A stretch of DNA of 64,000 nt from Chloroflexota bacterium. GTDB lineage: Bacteria; Chloroflexota; UBA11872. A program made the position numbers and the translations under genes. The notes below the pieces were generated by a model. That model was not told where the DNA came from. It was given only the letters and a program-made list of their open reading frames with translations, and made no database searches. Location: assembly GCA_026706485.1 (NCBI GenBank), contig JAPOYR010000004.1, positions 1 through 64,000 of the forward strand, read 5' to 3'. This document shows, piece by piece, positions 8,643 to 17,393 of this stretch (the first letter of the stretch is position 1; each line of letters begins with the position of its first letter).

Positions 8643-9392
8643 GTGTGTGGATTGACAGCCAACACTTACGCGATTGCGAACCAGAAGGGCGGGGTGGGCA
8701 AGACCACTACGGCAGTGAATCTCGCGGCAGCGCTTGCCGAGCGGGAGCATCGCGTGTTGCTGATCGACTTCGACGCCCAGGGAAGCACCAGCCGACTGTT
8801 CCGGGAAGAGCCTGCGTCAGCGACGATTGCCGACGTGCTTATGGAAGGAACCGCGATCGAGAGCGCGACGGTGACGACCGGGCGCCGCGGCTTGATGCTC
8901 ATGCCGGGGGATCGAGCAATGGGGGAGTACGTGCTGGGCGACCAGAATGTCCTGCGGAGCCGCTTGGCCAGCGTCATGGAGGCCTACGCGTACGTCATTA
9001 TCGACTGCCCACCGTCGTTGGAGGGCGCCACACTGCTCGCGCTGCTGACATGCGACGAGGTGATCGTTCCGGTGCAGTGCGAATACCTGGCATTGGAAGG
9101 GCTGGTGAGCCTGATGGAAGCCATGGAAGGCGTGCGGCGAATGCGCGACCAGGGCCCGCGGATGCGGTATCTCCTGACAATGTTCGACCGCCGCAATAAT
9201 CTGGCGTGGGAGGTGGCGCGCGAGGTGCAGGGGCATTTTGGCGATCAGGTGGCGGAGGCGGTGATTCCCCGGAGCGTGCGGCTGGCGGAGTCGCCCGGGT
9301 TCCGTCGAACGATCTTCGAGCACGATCCCAGAGGGCCCGCAGCGGTCGCCTATCAGGCGTTCGCGGTCGAGGTGGAGCGGCGTGGCGTCTAG
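8643..9392 (+). CDS. parA: chromosome-partitioning ATPase ParA/Soj
   Basis: Protein of 249 residues of the short chromosomal ParA type. The deviant Walker A KGGVGKTTTAVN lies near residue 15, the A' motif LLIDFDAQGS follows, and Walker B is YVIIDCPPS. ParA forms ATP-dependent dimers on the nucleoid and, with ParB-parS, moves origins apart. The start is taken as GTG at 8643; a TTG three codons later is also possible. The end overlaps parB by eleven bases. Confidence 0.95.
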   Translation: MCGLTANTYAIANQKGGVGKTTTAVNLAAALAEREHRVLLIDFDAQGSTSRLFREEPASATIADVLMEGTAIESATVTTGRRGLMLMPGDRAMGEYVLGDQNVLRSRLASVMEAYAYVIIDCPPSLEGATLLALLTCDEVIVPVQCEYLALEGLVSLMEAMEGVRRMRDQGPRMRYLLTMFDRRNNLAWEVAREVQGHFGDQVAEAVIPRSVRLAESPGFRRTIFEHDPRGPAAVAYQAFAVEVERRGV

Positions 9393-10251
9393 ACGGGCTC
9401 TTGGTCGCGGGCTGGAGAATGTGTTCGCCGACACGCTCGGCGCCCGGCGCTCGGTGCCGCTGAGCAGCATTGAGCCGAACCCACGGCAGCCGCGGCAGAG
9501 GGTCGGCGAGCAGGATCTTGAAGGGCTGGCGGCGTCGATTCGGCGGCATGGCGTGCTGCAGCCGGTCATGGTGAGCGCGCGCGACGATCACCCGGGCCGC
9601 TACCTCCTGGTGGCGGGCGAGCGCCGGTGGCGGGCGGCGAGGTTGGCGGGCCTGCGTGAGGTGCCGGCGACGATTGTGACGGTGGACGACCGCCGGCAGT
9701 TGGAGCTGGCGCTGGTGGAGAACTTGCAGCGAACGGACCTGGATCCGCTGGACCGCTCGGAGGCCTACCGCGTCATGCTGGAGGAGTTCGAGGTGACCCA
9801 GGAAGGGGTGGCGGAGGCGTTGGGCGTGAGCCGGTCATCGGTGGCGAACGCCCTGCGGCTCCTCAACCTCGATGACGCGTCGCTGGATGCGTTGCGTGCG
9901 GGTGAGATCAGCGAGGGTCATGCACGGGCGCTGCTGCGCGTGGCCGACGTGGCGGCGCGGAGGCGCCTGCTCGCGGCGATCAAGAACGATGGGCTGTCGG
10001 TCCGGGAAGCGGAGCGACGGGCGGCAGCCGGAGACGGAGAGGATCGGTCGCGCGAGGCGCCGGCGAGCAGGAGCCCGACGGAAGCGGAGATTGCGTGGAA
10101 CCGGGAAGTCGGCAGCGTGCTGGAACGGATCCAGCGCAACCTGGGCACGCGGGTGCGGCTGCGGGGCGGTGAGCGACGGGGTCGAATCGTGCTGGAGTAC
10201 TACAGCGAGGAAGAGTTGGCCCAGCTCATCGACCGGCTGACGGTGGCCTAG
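9382..10251 (+). CDS. parB: chromosome-partitioning protein ParB/Spo0J
   Basis: Protein of 289 residues. It opens with the ParA-stimulating Arg-rich peptide (SRRALGRGL) and has the CTP-binding motifs GERRWRAAR (79-87) and ENLQRTDL (113-120). A helix-turn-helix for parS follows (TQEGVAEALGVSRSSVANALR), and a C-terminal dimerisation region ends the protein. ParB loads at parS as a CTP-gated clamp. The start is GTG at 9382, inside the parA coding end, implying coupled translation. A perfect parS lies three bases after its stop. Confidence 0.95.
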   Translation: MASRRALGRGLENVFADTLGARRSVPLSSIEPNPRQPRQRVGEQDLEGLAASIRRHGVLQPVMVSARDDHPGRYLLVAGERRWRAARLAGLREVPATIVTVDDRRQLELALVENLQRTDLDPLDRSEAYRVMLEEFEVTQEGVAEALGVSRSSVANALRLLNLDDASLDALRAGEISEGHARALLRVADVAARRRLLAAIKNDGLSVREAERRAAAGDGEDRSREAPASRSPTEAEIAWNREVGSVLERIQRNLGTRVRLRGGERRGRIVLEYYSEEELAQLIDRLTVA

Positions 10252-10253
10252 GA

Positions 10254-10269
10254 TGTTTCACGTGAAACA
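10254..10269. promoter_or_regulatory. parS centromere site
   Basis: TGTTTCACGTGAAACA, the exact 16-bp palindromic parS consensus recognised by ParB (18 bp self-complementary including the flanking A/T). It lies three bases after the parB stop and ten before the next start codon. Confidence 0.95.
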
Positions 10270-10278
10270 TTCCGCGGT

Positions 10279-10569
10279 GTGGCTGAGCATGAATCGGGCG
10301 CCTTCTCCAGCAGCAGGGCGCGGGTAAGGCGCGTGGGCGCGAGACGACGCTCGACACGCCGACGACGGCGGGACCCCGTGCGTCGAATTCCGGCGACCGT
10401 GATCCCGGCGACAGGCGATGACGCGCCGGTGGAGGTGGTAGCACGACCGCCTCGTGGCGAGACTACGGAGTTGCCGGGACTGCCGTTCCTCCGCCGCGAC
10501 CTGGCGTGGAGCCTGACCATTCTGGCGGTGCTGATCGTGGGGCTCGTGGTGACGTCGGTGGTGATCTAA
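10279..10569 (+). CDS. small basic protein with C-terminal membrane anchor
   Basis: Protein of 96 residues starting GTG at 10279. Residues 1-36 are very Arg-rich; the last 20 (WSLTILAVLIVGLVVTSVVI) form a hydrophobic helix reaching the C-terminus, so a tail-anchored topology is likely. I do not recognise a family. It is the next gene after parB-parS; a basic membrane-tethered protein there could contact DNA or the envelope, but that is speculation. Confidence 0.5.
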   Translation: MAEHESGAFSSSRARVRRVGARRRSTRRRRRDPVRRIPATVIPATGDDAPVEVVARPPRGETTELPGLPFLRRDLAWSLTILAVLIVGLVVTSVVI

Positions 10570-10621
10570 GGCGACATCGCGCGAAACCGATCGACCGGAT
10601 TGGCAGGCTGCAATCCTGCCC

Positions 10622-11368
10622 CTACCCGCGGCCGATGAACGGTTGCTGGAGCGGCAGCACCGTGGCCTCCAGCAACTGAACGTGCGGCGGCAGCGACGCT
10701 ATGGTCAGCGCGACCTGGGCCACCGACTCCACGCCCATCATCGGCTCGCGGTTCTCCTCGGTGTCGATCTCTTCCCGCCGCTCCACGCGCGTATTGCCCG
10801 GGTTGATGCAGCAGGCGGAGATGCCGTGGTCGCGGCCTTCGAGGGACGTGACCTGGGTGAGCCCCCACAAGCCGAACTTGCTGGCGCTGTAGGCGGCGGA
10901 CTCGGGCCGCACCCGCTGCGCCGAGATGCTGGCGATGTTGATGATGCGTCCGCGACCCTGCGGGCGCATCAGGCGCATGGCCGCCCGCGTGCAGAGGAAC
11001 GCTCCCGTGAGATTGGTCCCAATGACCGTTTGCCAGGTGTCGAGCGCGTGCTCGTGCAACGGCGCCGGCAGCGAAAGACCCGCGTTGTTGACCAGGACGT
11101 CCAGCCGCTCGAAGCGAGCGGCGGCCTCGGCGAAGACCCGCTCGACGTCCGCTTCGACCTGCACGTCCGACGGGACGCCCACCACCACGCCGCCGTAGGC
11201 CTCCAGCTCGGCGACGGTCGCCGCGAGCAGCTCCGCGTCGCGCGCTGTCAGCAGCACATCGGCGCCGGCCATGGCGAATGCGCGCGCAATGCCCTTGCCG
11301 ATGCCGCGATTTCCTCCGGTAACGATCGCCGTCTGGCCCGCCAGCACGCCGTCTCTCTCAGCTGTCAT
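10622..11368 (-). CDS. short-chain dehydrogenase/reductase
   Basis: Protein of 248 residues with the classical SDR pattern: cofactor loop TGGNRGIGKG, NNAG, and the catalytic Ser-Tyr-Lys in IASISAQ...YSASK. The Arg following the first beta strand (TARD) suggests NADPH. The ATG at 11368 has AAGGGG eight bases upstream; an in-frame upstream ATG is rejected for lack of a site. The substrate cannot be assigned. Confidence 0.85.
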   Translation of the reverse strand: MTAERDGVLAGQTAIVTGGNRGIGKGIARAFAMAGADVLLTARDAELLAATVAELEAYGGVVVGVPSDVQVEADVERVFAEAAARFERLDVLVNNAGLSLPAPLHEHALDTWQTVIGTNLTGAFLCTRAAMRLMRPQGRGRIINIASISAQRVRPESAAYSASKFGLWGLTQVTSLEGRDHGISACCINPGNTRVERREEIDTEENREPMMGVESVAQVALTIASLPPHVQLLEATVLPLQQPFIGRG

Positions 11369-11434
11369 AGCTGCGTTCCCCTTGGTCTGCCGTGATTCCC
11401 AAACTCTCCGCCAGCATCGCATCGCCCGCCGGAC

Positions 11435-12076
11435 TCACGGCGGCCCCGAGGGCATGGCGGCAAGCCGCTGCATGGCCGTGGGCAGACGACCGGCGTCCAG
11501 GCGCTGGCGGATGGCCTGGGCGCACTCCCGGGGACTCATCGCGGACGTGTCGACTTCGAGGTCGTAGATACCGGGCTGGTGGACTTCACGCTGCCAGCGT
11601 TCCGCGCCTGACTCGGAGAAACCCTCCGACCGGCTCTCGCCCCAGCCCGTGGCTCGACGGCGCTCCAGAATGACCTCGATTGGGCAGCGCACGCCGACAA
11701 GAAGCACGGGCAGGCCGCGCAGCCGCCGGGCGCAGTCGGGCAGGATTCCCCGCGGCACGGCGAAGCCGTCGTGGTGGCCGAAGTCCGATACGACGTTCAG
11801 ACCCTGGCGGCTGTGGGCGGCGATGGACTCGTAGAGTGCGGCGTAGAACCGCGCGACGAGCGGCTCGAGGTCCGGACGCTCGCCTCCAGGGCGCAGCCCG
11901 ATCCCCGGCGAATAGCGCCGCGGCATGACGCCGGACATGTGGACGTCCACGCCCAGGCTCATCCACGGTCCGTCGAAGGTGTCCTGGATCACGGCGGCGA
12001 TGCTGGACTTTCCCGACCGTGGGGCGCCGTTGAGGATGACGATCTGGCCCATGGCCGGCGGCTCGGCAGACGTCAT
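11435..12076 (-). CDS. chloramphenicol phosphotransferase-like kinase
   Basis: Protein of 213 residues with a P-loop GAPRSGKSS near the N-terminus, the SLGVDVHMSGVMP segment, the NVVSDFGHH strand and a VGVRCPIEVILERR lid, as in the CPT family of small-molecule kinases. It phosphorylates a hydroxyl of an unknown substrate; a resistance role is not implied by sequence alone. The ATG at 12076 overlaps the stop of the formylglycine-generating enzyme gene by four bases, so the two are translationally coupled. Confidence 0.78.
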   Translation of the reverse strand: MTSAEPPAMGQIVILNGAPRSGKSSIAAVIQDTFDGPWMSLGVDVHMSGVMPRRYSPGIGLRPGGERPDLEPLVARFYAALYESIAAHSRQGLNVVSDFGHHDGFAVPRGILPDCARRLRGLPVLLVGVRCPIEVILERRRATGWGESRSEGFSESGAERWQREVHQPGIYDLEVDTSAMSPRECAQAIRQRLDAGRLPTAMQRLAAMPSGPP

Positions 12077-13215
12077 GACGGCCAGACGCAGCGGAAGCCG
12101 ACGTTTCCTGCCGAGCTGTCCGGCGTGTTGGCGCTGCGCGCGGCGACGCGATAGCGGTTGCAGTAGGAGCGATGGCACAGGTACGAGCCGCCGCGCAACA
12201 CCCGCGCAGTGCCGGTGGACGGGCCCGCGGGGTTCTCGCGCGGGCCCTGGACGTGAAACGTGGGGTGGAACCAGTCGCCGCACCACTCCCACACGTTGCC
12301 GGCGGTGTTGAACAGGCCGTAGCGGTTCGGCGGGAACGCGTCCACCGGCGCGGTGGCGAGATACCCGTCGCCGAGCGTGTTGCGCCGCGGAAACTCGCCC
12401 TGCCAGATATTGCAGCGGTGCCGCCGGCGGGGGGTGAGCGTGTCGCCCCAGGGATAGCGCCGCTGCTCCAGGCCGCCTCGCGCGGCGTATTCCCACTCGG
12501 CCTCCGTCGGCAGGCGAGCGCCGGCCCAGGCGGCGAAGGCTGCCGCGTCGCGCCAGGACACATGCACCACCGGGTGGTCATGGCGGCCGTTCAGCGTGCT
12601 TCCCGGGCCTTCGGGGCATCGCCACGTGGCGCCGGTTACCGGCACCCACCAGGGCGTGGCCTCGGGGCGCTGGCGGTGACGCCGCTGGACGTCCTCGGAC
12701 ACGAGCAGGTGGAAGACGAAGGACCAGCCGAAGCGCTCGGCGTCGGTGACGTGTTGCGTCGCGTCGACGAATGCGGCGAACTGGGCGTTGGTCACCGCGC
12801 AGGCACCCACGCGGAAGGCGCTCACCGACACCCGGCGCACGGGGCCCTCCCCGTCCTCCGGAAAGCCGGCGGGGTCGTTGGAGCCCATCAGGAATGAGCC
12901 GCCGGGCAGGCGGGCGGGGTCGTCCGGGCGCGCGGCGCCGGATTTCCCCTCACCCCAACCCTCTCCCACGAGGGGAGAGGGGGCCGGACCCGCCTCGTGG
13001 GAAGCGGTGCTGGGATTGGCCGGGCCTGGATTCCGGTCTTCGCCGGAATGACGAGGTGTTTCGCGGGAGTCGCCCTGTGACCGCTGCTGCGCGGCGCCGG
13101 ATTTCCCCTCACCCCAGCCCTCTCCCACGAGGGGAGAGGGGGCCGGACTCGCCGCAGGATTCGAAGGCTGCGGGACGCAGCAGGGGGACGACGAGGGAAG
13201 CTGGTCGGCGGTCAT
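12073..13215 (-). CDS. formylglycine-generating enzyme (SUMF1/FGE) with repeat-built N-terminus
   Basis: Residues ~100-380 form an FGE-sulfatase domain: it starts RLPGGSFLMGS, has LPTEAEWEYAARGG and GNVWEWCGDW, and keeps both catalytic copper-binding cysteines, Cys347 and Cys352, in LCHRSYCNRYRVAARS. True FGEs oxidise a sulfatase active-site Cys to formylglycine; many homologues lacking these Cys do not. The first ~95 residues are translated repeat DNA: PAPSPLVGEGWGEGKSGAA occurs twice (24-42 and 77-95), with a family D copy between. No ATG, GTG or TTG lies between the second repeat and the domain, so translation must cross it. No sulfatase gene is in the window. Confidence 0.85.
   Translation of the reverse strand: MTADQLPSSSPCCVPQPSNPAASPAPSPLVGEGWGEGKSGAAQQRSQGDSRETPRHSGEDRNPGPANPSTASHEAGPAPSPLVGEGWGEGKSGAARPDDPARLPGGSFLMGSNDPAGFPEDGEGPVRRVSVSAFRVGACAVTNAQFAAFVDATQHVTDAERFGWSFVFHLLVSEDVQRRHRQRPEATPWWVPVTGATWRCPEGPGSTLNGRHDHPVVHVSWRDAAAFAAWAGARLPTEAEWEYAARGGLEQRRYPWGDTLTPRRRHRCNIWQGEFPRRNTLGDGYLATAPVDAFPPNRYGLFNTAGNVWEWCGDWFHPTFHVQGPRENPAGPSTGTARVLRGGSYLCHRSYCNRYRVAARSANTPDSSAGNVGFRCVWPS
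12946..12990. repeat. family B hairpin repeat inside the FGE reading frame
   Basis: CCCCTCACCCCAACCCTCTCCC followed by the GGGAGAGGG arm and GGCCGGACC. With its left flank (CGCGGCGCCGGATTT) it is almost identical to the copy at 13105-13148, indicating a ~60-bp duplicated unit. Confidence 0.85.
13028..13053. repeat. family D repeat between the two B repeats
   Basis: GGATTCCGGTCTTCGCCGGAATGACG, a hairpin of the D family, translated as part of RHSGEDRNPG in the FGE N-terminus. Confidence 0.75.
13105..13148. repeat. family B hairpin repeat, second copy in the FGE frame
   Basis: Same hairpin as 12946-12990 with one A-to-G change in the left arm; encodes the first PAPSPLVGEGWGEGKSGAA. Confidence 0.85.
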
Positions 13216-13261
13216 GCGGGCGGGAGGCCGCGGGTCGGGCGGAACAATCGGTGAGAGCGGG

Positions 13262-13783
13262 CTAGTCGGAACACTCGGATCTCGCGGCTGGATCCGGCAG
13301 GCCCACCACGCTCAGGACCACGGGGTTCGCGGCGTCGCCGAAGCCCAGGCGCAGCACGTCGGCGTCGAACTGTAGATCGGCAAAGGCCAGGAGCCGCCGC
13401 ACCCGGGCTTCGCCGTCCGGCTGGGAGGCTGCCGCGGCCAGCGCCTCGATCGCGTCTGGGCTGCCGATCTCCGTCAGCGCGCCGGGCAGCGGGTCGCCGT
13501 CAGTCGCGTCCTGGGCCAGGTGCATGACGAGTTGCGCCACCTCGGCTCCCAGGCGGTCCGCCAACGCGGCGAGCAGAAACGCGGGCGTGACCGTGTCGAG
13601 GGCGGTGGCAATGGCCATCACGTGCGCCATGCGCGGCGGGCGGCGCTCGCCCTTCTCGATGTGGCTCAGAAAGGAGTGGGACAGTCCGCAGCGCGCCGCC
13701 AGGTCCCGGTACGACAGCCCGCGCGCCAAGCGGGCGCGGCGCAATGCCTCGGGAAACCGCAGCCCAGCCTCCGCGCCTGCCAT
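13262..13783 (-). CDS. XRE-family transcriptional regulator
   Basis: Protein of 173 residues. The Cro/C1 helix-turn-helix (FPEALRRARLARGLSYRDLAAR then GLSHSFLSHIEKGERRPP) covers about 9-68; the rest is a helical, Ala-rich domain of unknown ligand or partner. The gene is divergent from a two-gene unit at 13910-15167 whose promoter lies in the shared 126-bp gap, so it probably controls that unit and itself. Confidence 0.8.
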   Translation of the reverse strand: MAGAEAGLRFPEALRRARLARGLSYRDLAARCGLSHSFLSHIEKGERRPPRMAHVMAIATALDTVTPAFLLAALADRLGAEVAQLVMHLAQDATDGDPLPGALTEIGSPDAIEALAAAASQPDGEARVRRLLAFADLQFDADVLRLGFGDAANPVVLSVVGLPDPAARSECSD

Positions 13784-13804
13784 GGGGACATTGTACGCGA
13801 ATGG

Positions 13805-13833
13805 TTGACAATCCAGGAGCCCGTGCGTACTCT
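13805..13833 (+). promoter_or_regulatory. sigma-70-type promoter
   Basis: A perfect -35 TTGACA at 13805-13810 and a TACTCT -10 at 13828-13833, exactly 17 bases apart, pointing at the gene at 13910. GTAC-containing motifs (TGTACGCG, GCGTACTC, GTGTACAG) flank and overlap it and could be operator half-sites for the divergent XRE repressor. Confidence 0.65.
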
Positions 13834-13909
13834 AGTCGTGTACAGCGCCGGAAGTGGTCAAGTCCCCAGGACCGGGCGACGAGCCGGCTTCACTCGCGAA
13901 GGAGATCGC

Positions 13910-14632
13910 GTGCTCGACGTGCAGATCGACGGCGCCGCGGCCGTCATCACCGCCCAATCAGAAGGACACGCCGACAAGGCCCGCTACGCTGTGCCGACGG
14001 CCGCGTTGCGCTCGGCGATGGCGCAAACGCGCGATGGGGTCGGCGTCACCGAGTTCGAGCGCTTTGAGCATGCCTGGGTGAGCCAGGTCATGGGCGCCGT
14101 GACCGATGCGGGCGTGGCTCCCGGCATCCGCCGCTACATCAGCCAGGCGTTCGACGACGAGGCGCTGGCGCGCGGGCTGTTGCTGCAGGGCCACTGGCAC
14201 TGCCCGCGTTGCGGGTCGCCGGGGAGCCAATGGTCCGTCGGCTGTCTCGCTGCCACTTGCCCGCATCCCGCGCCGACCGGCGATGCGCAGTGGGACCACT
14301 GCCGGGTCGCCACGCGCGACGACCTGCTCACCCTGATAGTCAGCGAGGGCTATCAGCGCGCCGGTCGACTGGCGTCGGGCGCCGACGTCCAGGCCCTGGA
14401 CGCGGAGTGGCAGACCCTGCTGCGAGGGGCGCCGCCGGCGCTGGCCGGGGAGCTGTCCCGCTGGGTCGCGCGCCTCCACGAGGCCTATGCCGCGCGCACC
14501 ACCGACGCGCTGATGTTCGCTGCGCGCCTGGGACACGCCATCACCCTCGCCGACGAGCTCGACCCGGAGCGCCAGCTTGAATCCGCCCTCTCGGCCGCGG
14601 GCTACGCCGCCCGCGCCAAAGCCGTTGCCTAA
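13910..14632 (+). CDS. unrecognised protein with central Cys4 zinc-finger-like knot
   Basis: Protein of 240 residues beginning GTG at 13910, five bases after AAGGAG. The middle holds Cys98-X2-Cys101-X10-Cys112-X4-Cys117, a likely zinc site, between two helical regions. No family recognised, no signal peptide, no membrane segment. It is the first gene of a two-gene unit under a strong promoter and next to a divergent XRE repressor. That organisation resembles a toxin, phage or defence cassette, but nothing in the residues proves it. Confidence 0.65.
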   Translation: MLDVQIDGAAAVITAQSEGHADKARYAVPTAALRSAMAQTRDGVGVTEFERFEHAWVSQVMGAVTDAGVAPGIRRYISQAFDDEALARGLLLQGHWHCPRCGSPGSQWSVGCLAATCPHPAPTGDAQWDHCRVATRDDLLTLIVSEGYQRAGRLASGADVQALDAEWQTLLRGAPPALAGELSRWVARLHEAYAARTTDALMFAARLGHAITLADELDPERQLESALSAAGYAARAKAVA

Positions 14633-14642
14633 AGGAGAATCC

Positions 14643-15167
14643 ATGACCGACCACGCCGCCGAAGCCGCCGCCGCCGTCACCCAGGAATCCGTCGAGGCGA
14701 CACCGCAGGACTTCGAAGCCGCGGTCGACCGGGAGGTCGCCGCCCGCGTCGATGCAATCGAGCGCCGCTGGCAGTCGAAGAAGGACCGGGAGGTCCATCG
14801 GGAGCGCCTGCGCTCGCAGACGGCCGCCGCGGCCTCGGACGAGGAGATCACGGCCTGGGTGGCCGACGCCGACCCCGCCGACGTTGGGCGCTGGCTCAAG
14901 GACAAGCTCGCCGCGCCCGCCGACTCGCCACCGGACCCCGACGCCACGAAGGGCGACGAGTACGTCGAGGGTCCGGCGGACGCGCCATCTCAAGCGGCCG
15001 CGCGGCAGCAGCTGGCCGAGGCCCGCGCGACCGAGCCCAGCCCCGACCTCGCGCCGTCCATGGCCACGCCGGTGGACGCCTTCCAGTCAATCGAGGCGCG
15101 GTTCGCCCGCGGGGAGATAGGCCTGGACGTGTACGAGGCCGCCCGGAAGAGGCGCGGGCTGGACTAG
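14643..15167 (+). CDS. acidic coiled-coil-like protein, unrecognised
   Basis: Protein of 174 residues, ATG at 14643 after a strong AAAGGAGAAT site, ten bases behind the zinc-knot gene. The N-terminal half is charged and helical (about 20-65); the middle is Pro/Asp-rich and probably disordered; the end VYEAARKRRGLD is basic. The composition recalls phage scaffolding or adaptor proteins, but I cannot assign a family. It very probably acts with the preceding gene. Confidence 0.65.
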   Translation: MTDHAAEAAAAVTQESVEATPQDFEAAVDREVAARVDAIERRWQSKKDREVHRERLRSQTAAAASDEEITAWVADADPADVGRWLKDKLAAPADSPPDPDATKGDEYVEGPADAPSQAAARQQLAEARATEPSPDLAPSMATPVDAFQSIEARFARGEIGLDVYEAARKRRGLD

Positions 15168-15181
15168 ATTCGCGGGGCGCT

Positions 15182-15206
15182 GCGGGCGGGGTTGAAACCC
15201 GCCCGT
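15182..15206. repeat. family A palindrome, imperfect
   Basis: GCGGGCGGGGTTGAAACCCGCCCGT, an imperfect version of the GGGCGGG...CCCGCCC repeat, between the XRE-linked unit and mtnA. Confidence 0.7.
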
Positions 15207-15269
15207 ACCCGACGCGGCTGACGGGACCCATGGCTATACTCGCGGGCCATCGCCCGAGTTGCCTGCCCC

Positions 15270-16324
<1,055 letters not shown>

Positions 16325-16325
<1 letters not shown>

Positions 16326-17212
16326 TGGCCGGCGTGGTCGGTGGAGATGCGCGCGCCCGAGTCGGGGTCATCGGCGGCAGCGGCTTCTATCAGATGCCCG
16401 GCCTGGAGGACCGCCGTGAGGTCGAGATCGACACCCCGTTCGGCGCTCCTAGCGACAGCCTGGTCGTGGGCGTGCTCGACGGGGTGGAGGTGGCCTTCCT
16501 GCCGCGCCATGGCCGGGGGCACCGAATCTCTCCCACCGCCCTCAACGTGCGCGCCAATATTTGGGCGCTCAAGTCGCTGGGCGTCGAGTGGGTGCTGGCC
16601 GTCAGCGCCGTGGGCAGCATGCGCGAGCGCATCCCGCCGCTGGACGTGGTGATTCCCGACCAGCTCATCGACCGCACCCGCGTGCGGCCCTCGACATTCT
16701 TCGACGAGCCGGGATTGGTCGTGCACGTGGGGATGGCCGACCCCTTGTGCCCACATGTCCGGAGCGTCCTGGCCGATGCGGTGGGGGGCGCCGGGGGCAA
16801 CGTCCATCGAGGCGGCGCCTACGTTTGCATCGAAGGGCCGCAGTTCTCCACGCGCGCCGAGTCCGAGCTGTACCGCTCGTGGGGCGTGGACGTGATCGGC
16901 ATGACCGCGCTGCCCGAGGCGCGCCTGGCCCGCGAGGCAGAGCTTTGCTACGGCGTCATGGCCATGGTCACGGACTACGACGTCTGGCACGAGAGCGAGG
17001 AGCCGGTGACGGCCGCCATGGTGGTGCAGAACCTCCTGGCCAACGCCGAGCTGGCGCTGCGGGCGGTGCGGACGGCGATTCCCGAGGCGGTGCGGCAGCC
17101 CCGGGACTGCGAGTGCGGCTCGGCGCTCGCCGCGGGCATCATCACCGCGCCGGAGGCCATCGATCCCCAGGTCCGAGAGCGGGTGGCGCTGCTGGTGGAG
17201 CGATATCTGTGA
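16325..17212 (+). CDS. mtnP: S-methyl-5'-thioadenosine phosphorylase
   Basis: Protein of 295 residues cleaving methylthioadenosine with phosphate to adenine and methylthioribose-1-phosphate, the substrate of the upstream isomerase. PNP/MTAP class marks include VIGGSGFY, PRHGRGH, NVRANIWALKSLGV, the purine-site IEGPQFSTRAES and GMTALPEARLARE. The GTG start at 16325 shares its G with the TAG stop of mtnA; a second GTG three codons later is possible. The C-terminus has a CECGSA pair of cysteines. Confidence 0.92.
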
Positions 17213-17244
17213 ACGACCCGCGGGCGTGGGTGGTGGGGGCCAAT

Positions 17245-17388
17245 CCCCTCACCCCAGCCCTCTCCCCAAGGGAGAGGGAGCCGGACCGGAGCTCCTCGCA
17301 TTCCGGCCCTTTGCCTCATGGGGAGAGGAGGACGGACCGGACCACCCCTCACCCCAGCCCTCTCCCTCAAGGGGAGAGGGAGCCGGAT
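17245..17388. repeat. two family B repeats between mtnP and the kinase gene
   Basis: Clear hairpin copies at 17245-17288 and 17345-17388, with a degraded third (CCTCATGGGGAGAGGAGG) between them. They fill the 181-bp gap inside the presumed operon. Confidence 0.8.
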
Positions 17389-17393
17389 CCGTC

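Noticed and set aside
13262-13909. Calling the XRE gene an antitoxin outright
   Set aside because: It is divergent from, not co-transcribed with, the unknown pair, and no toxin fold is recognised.
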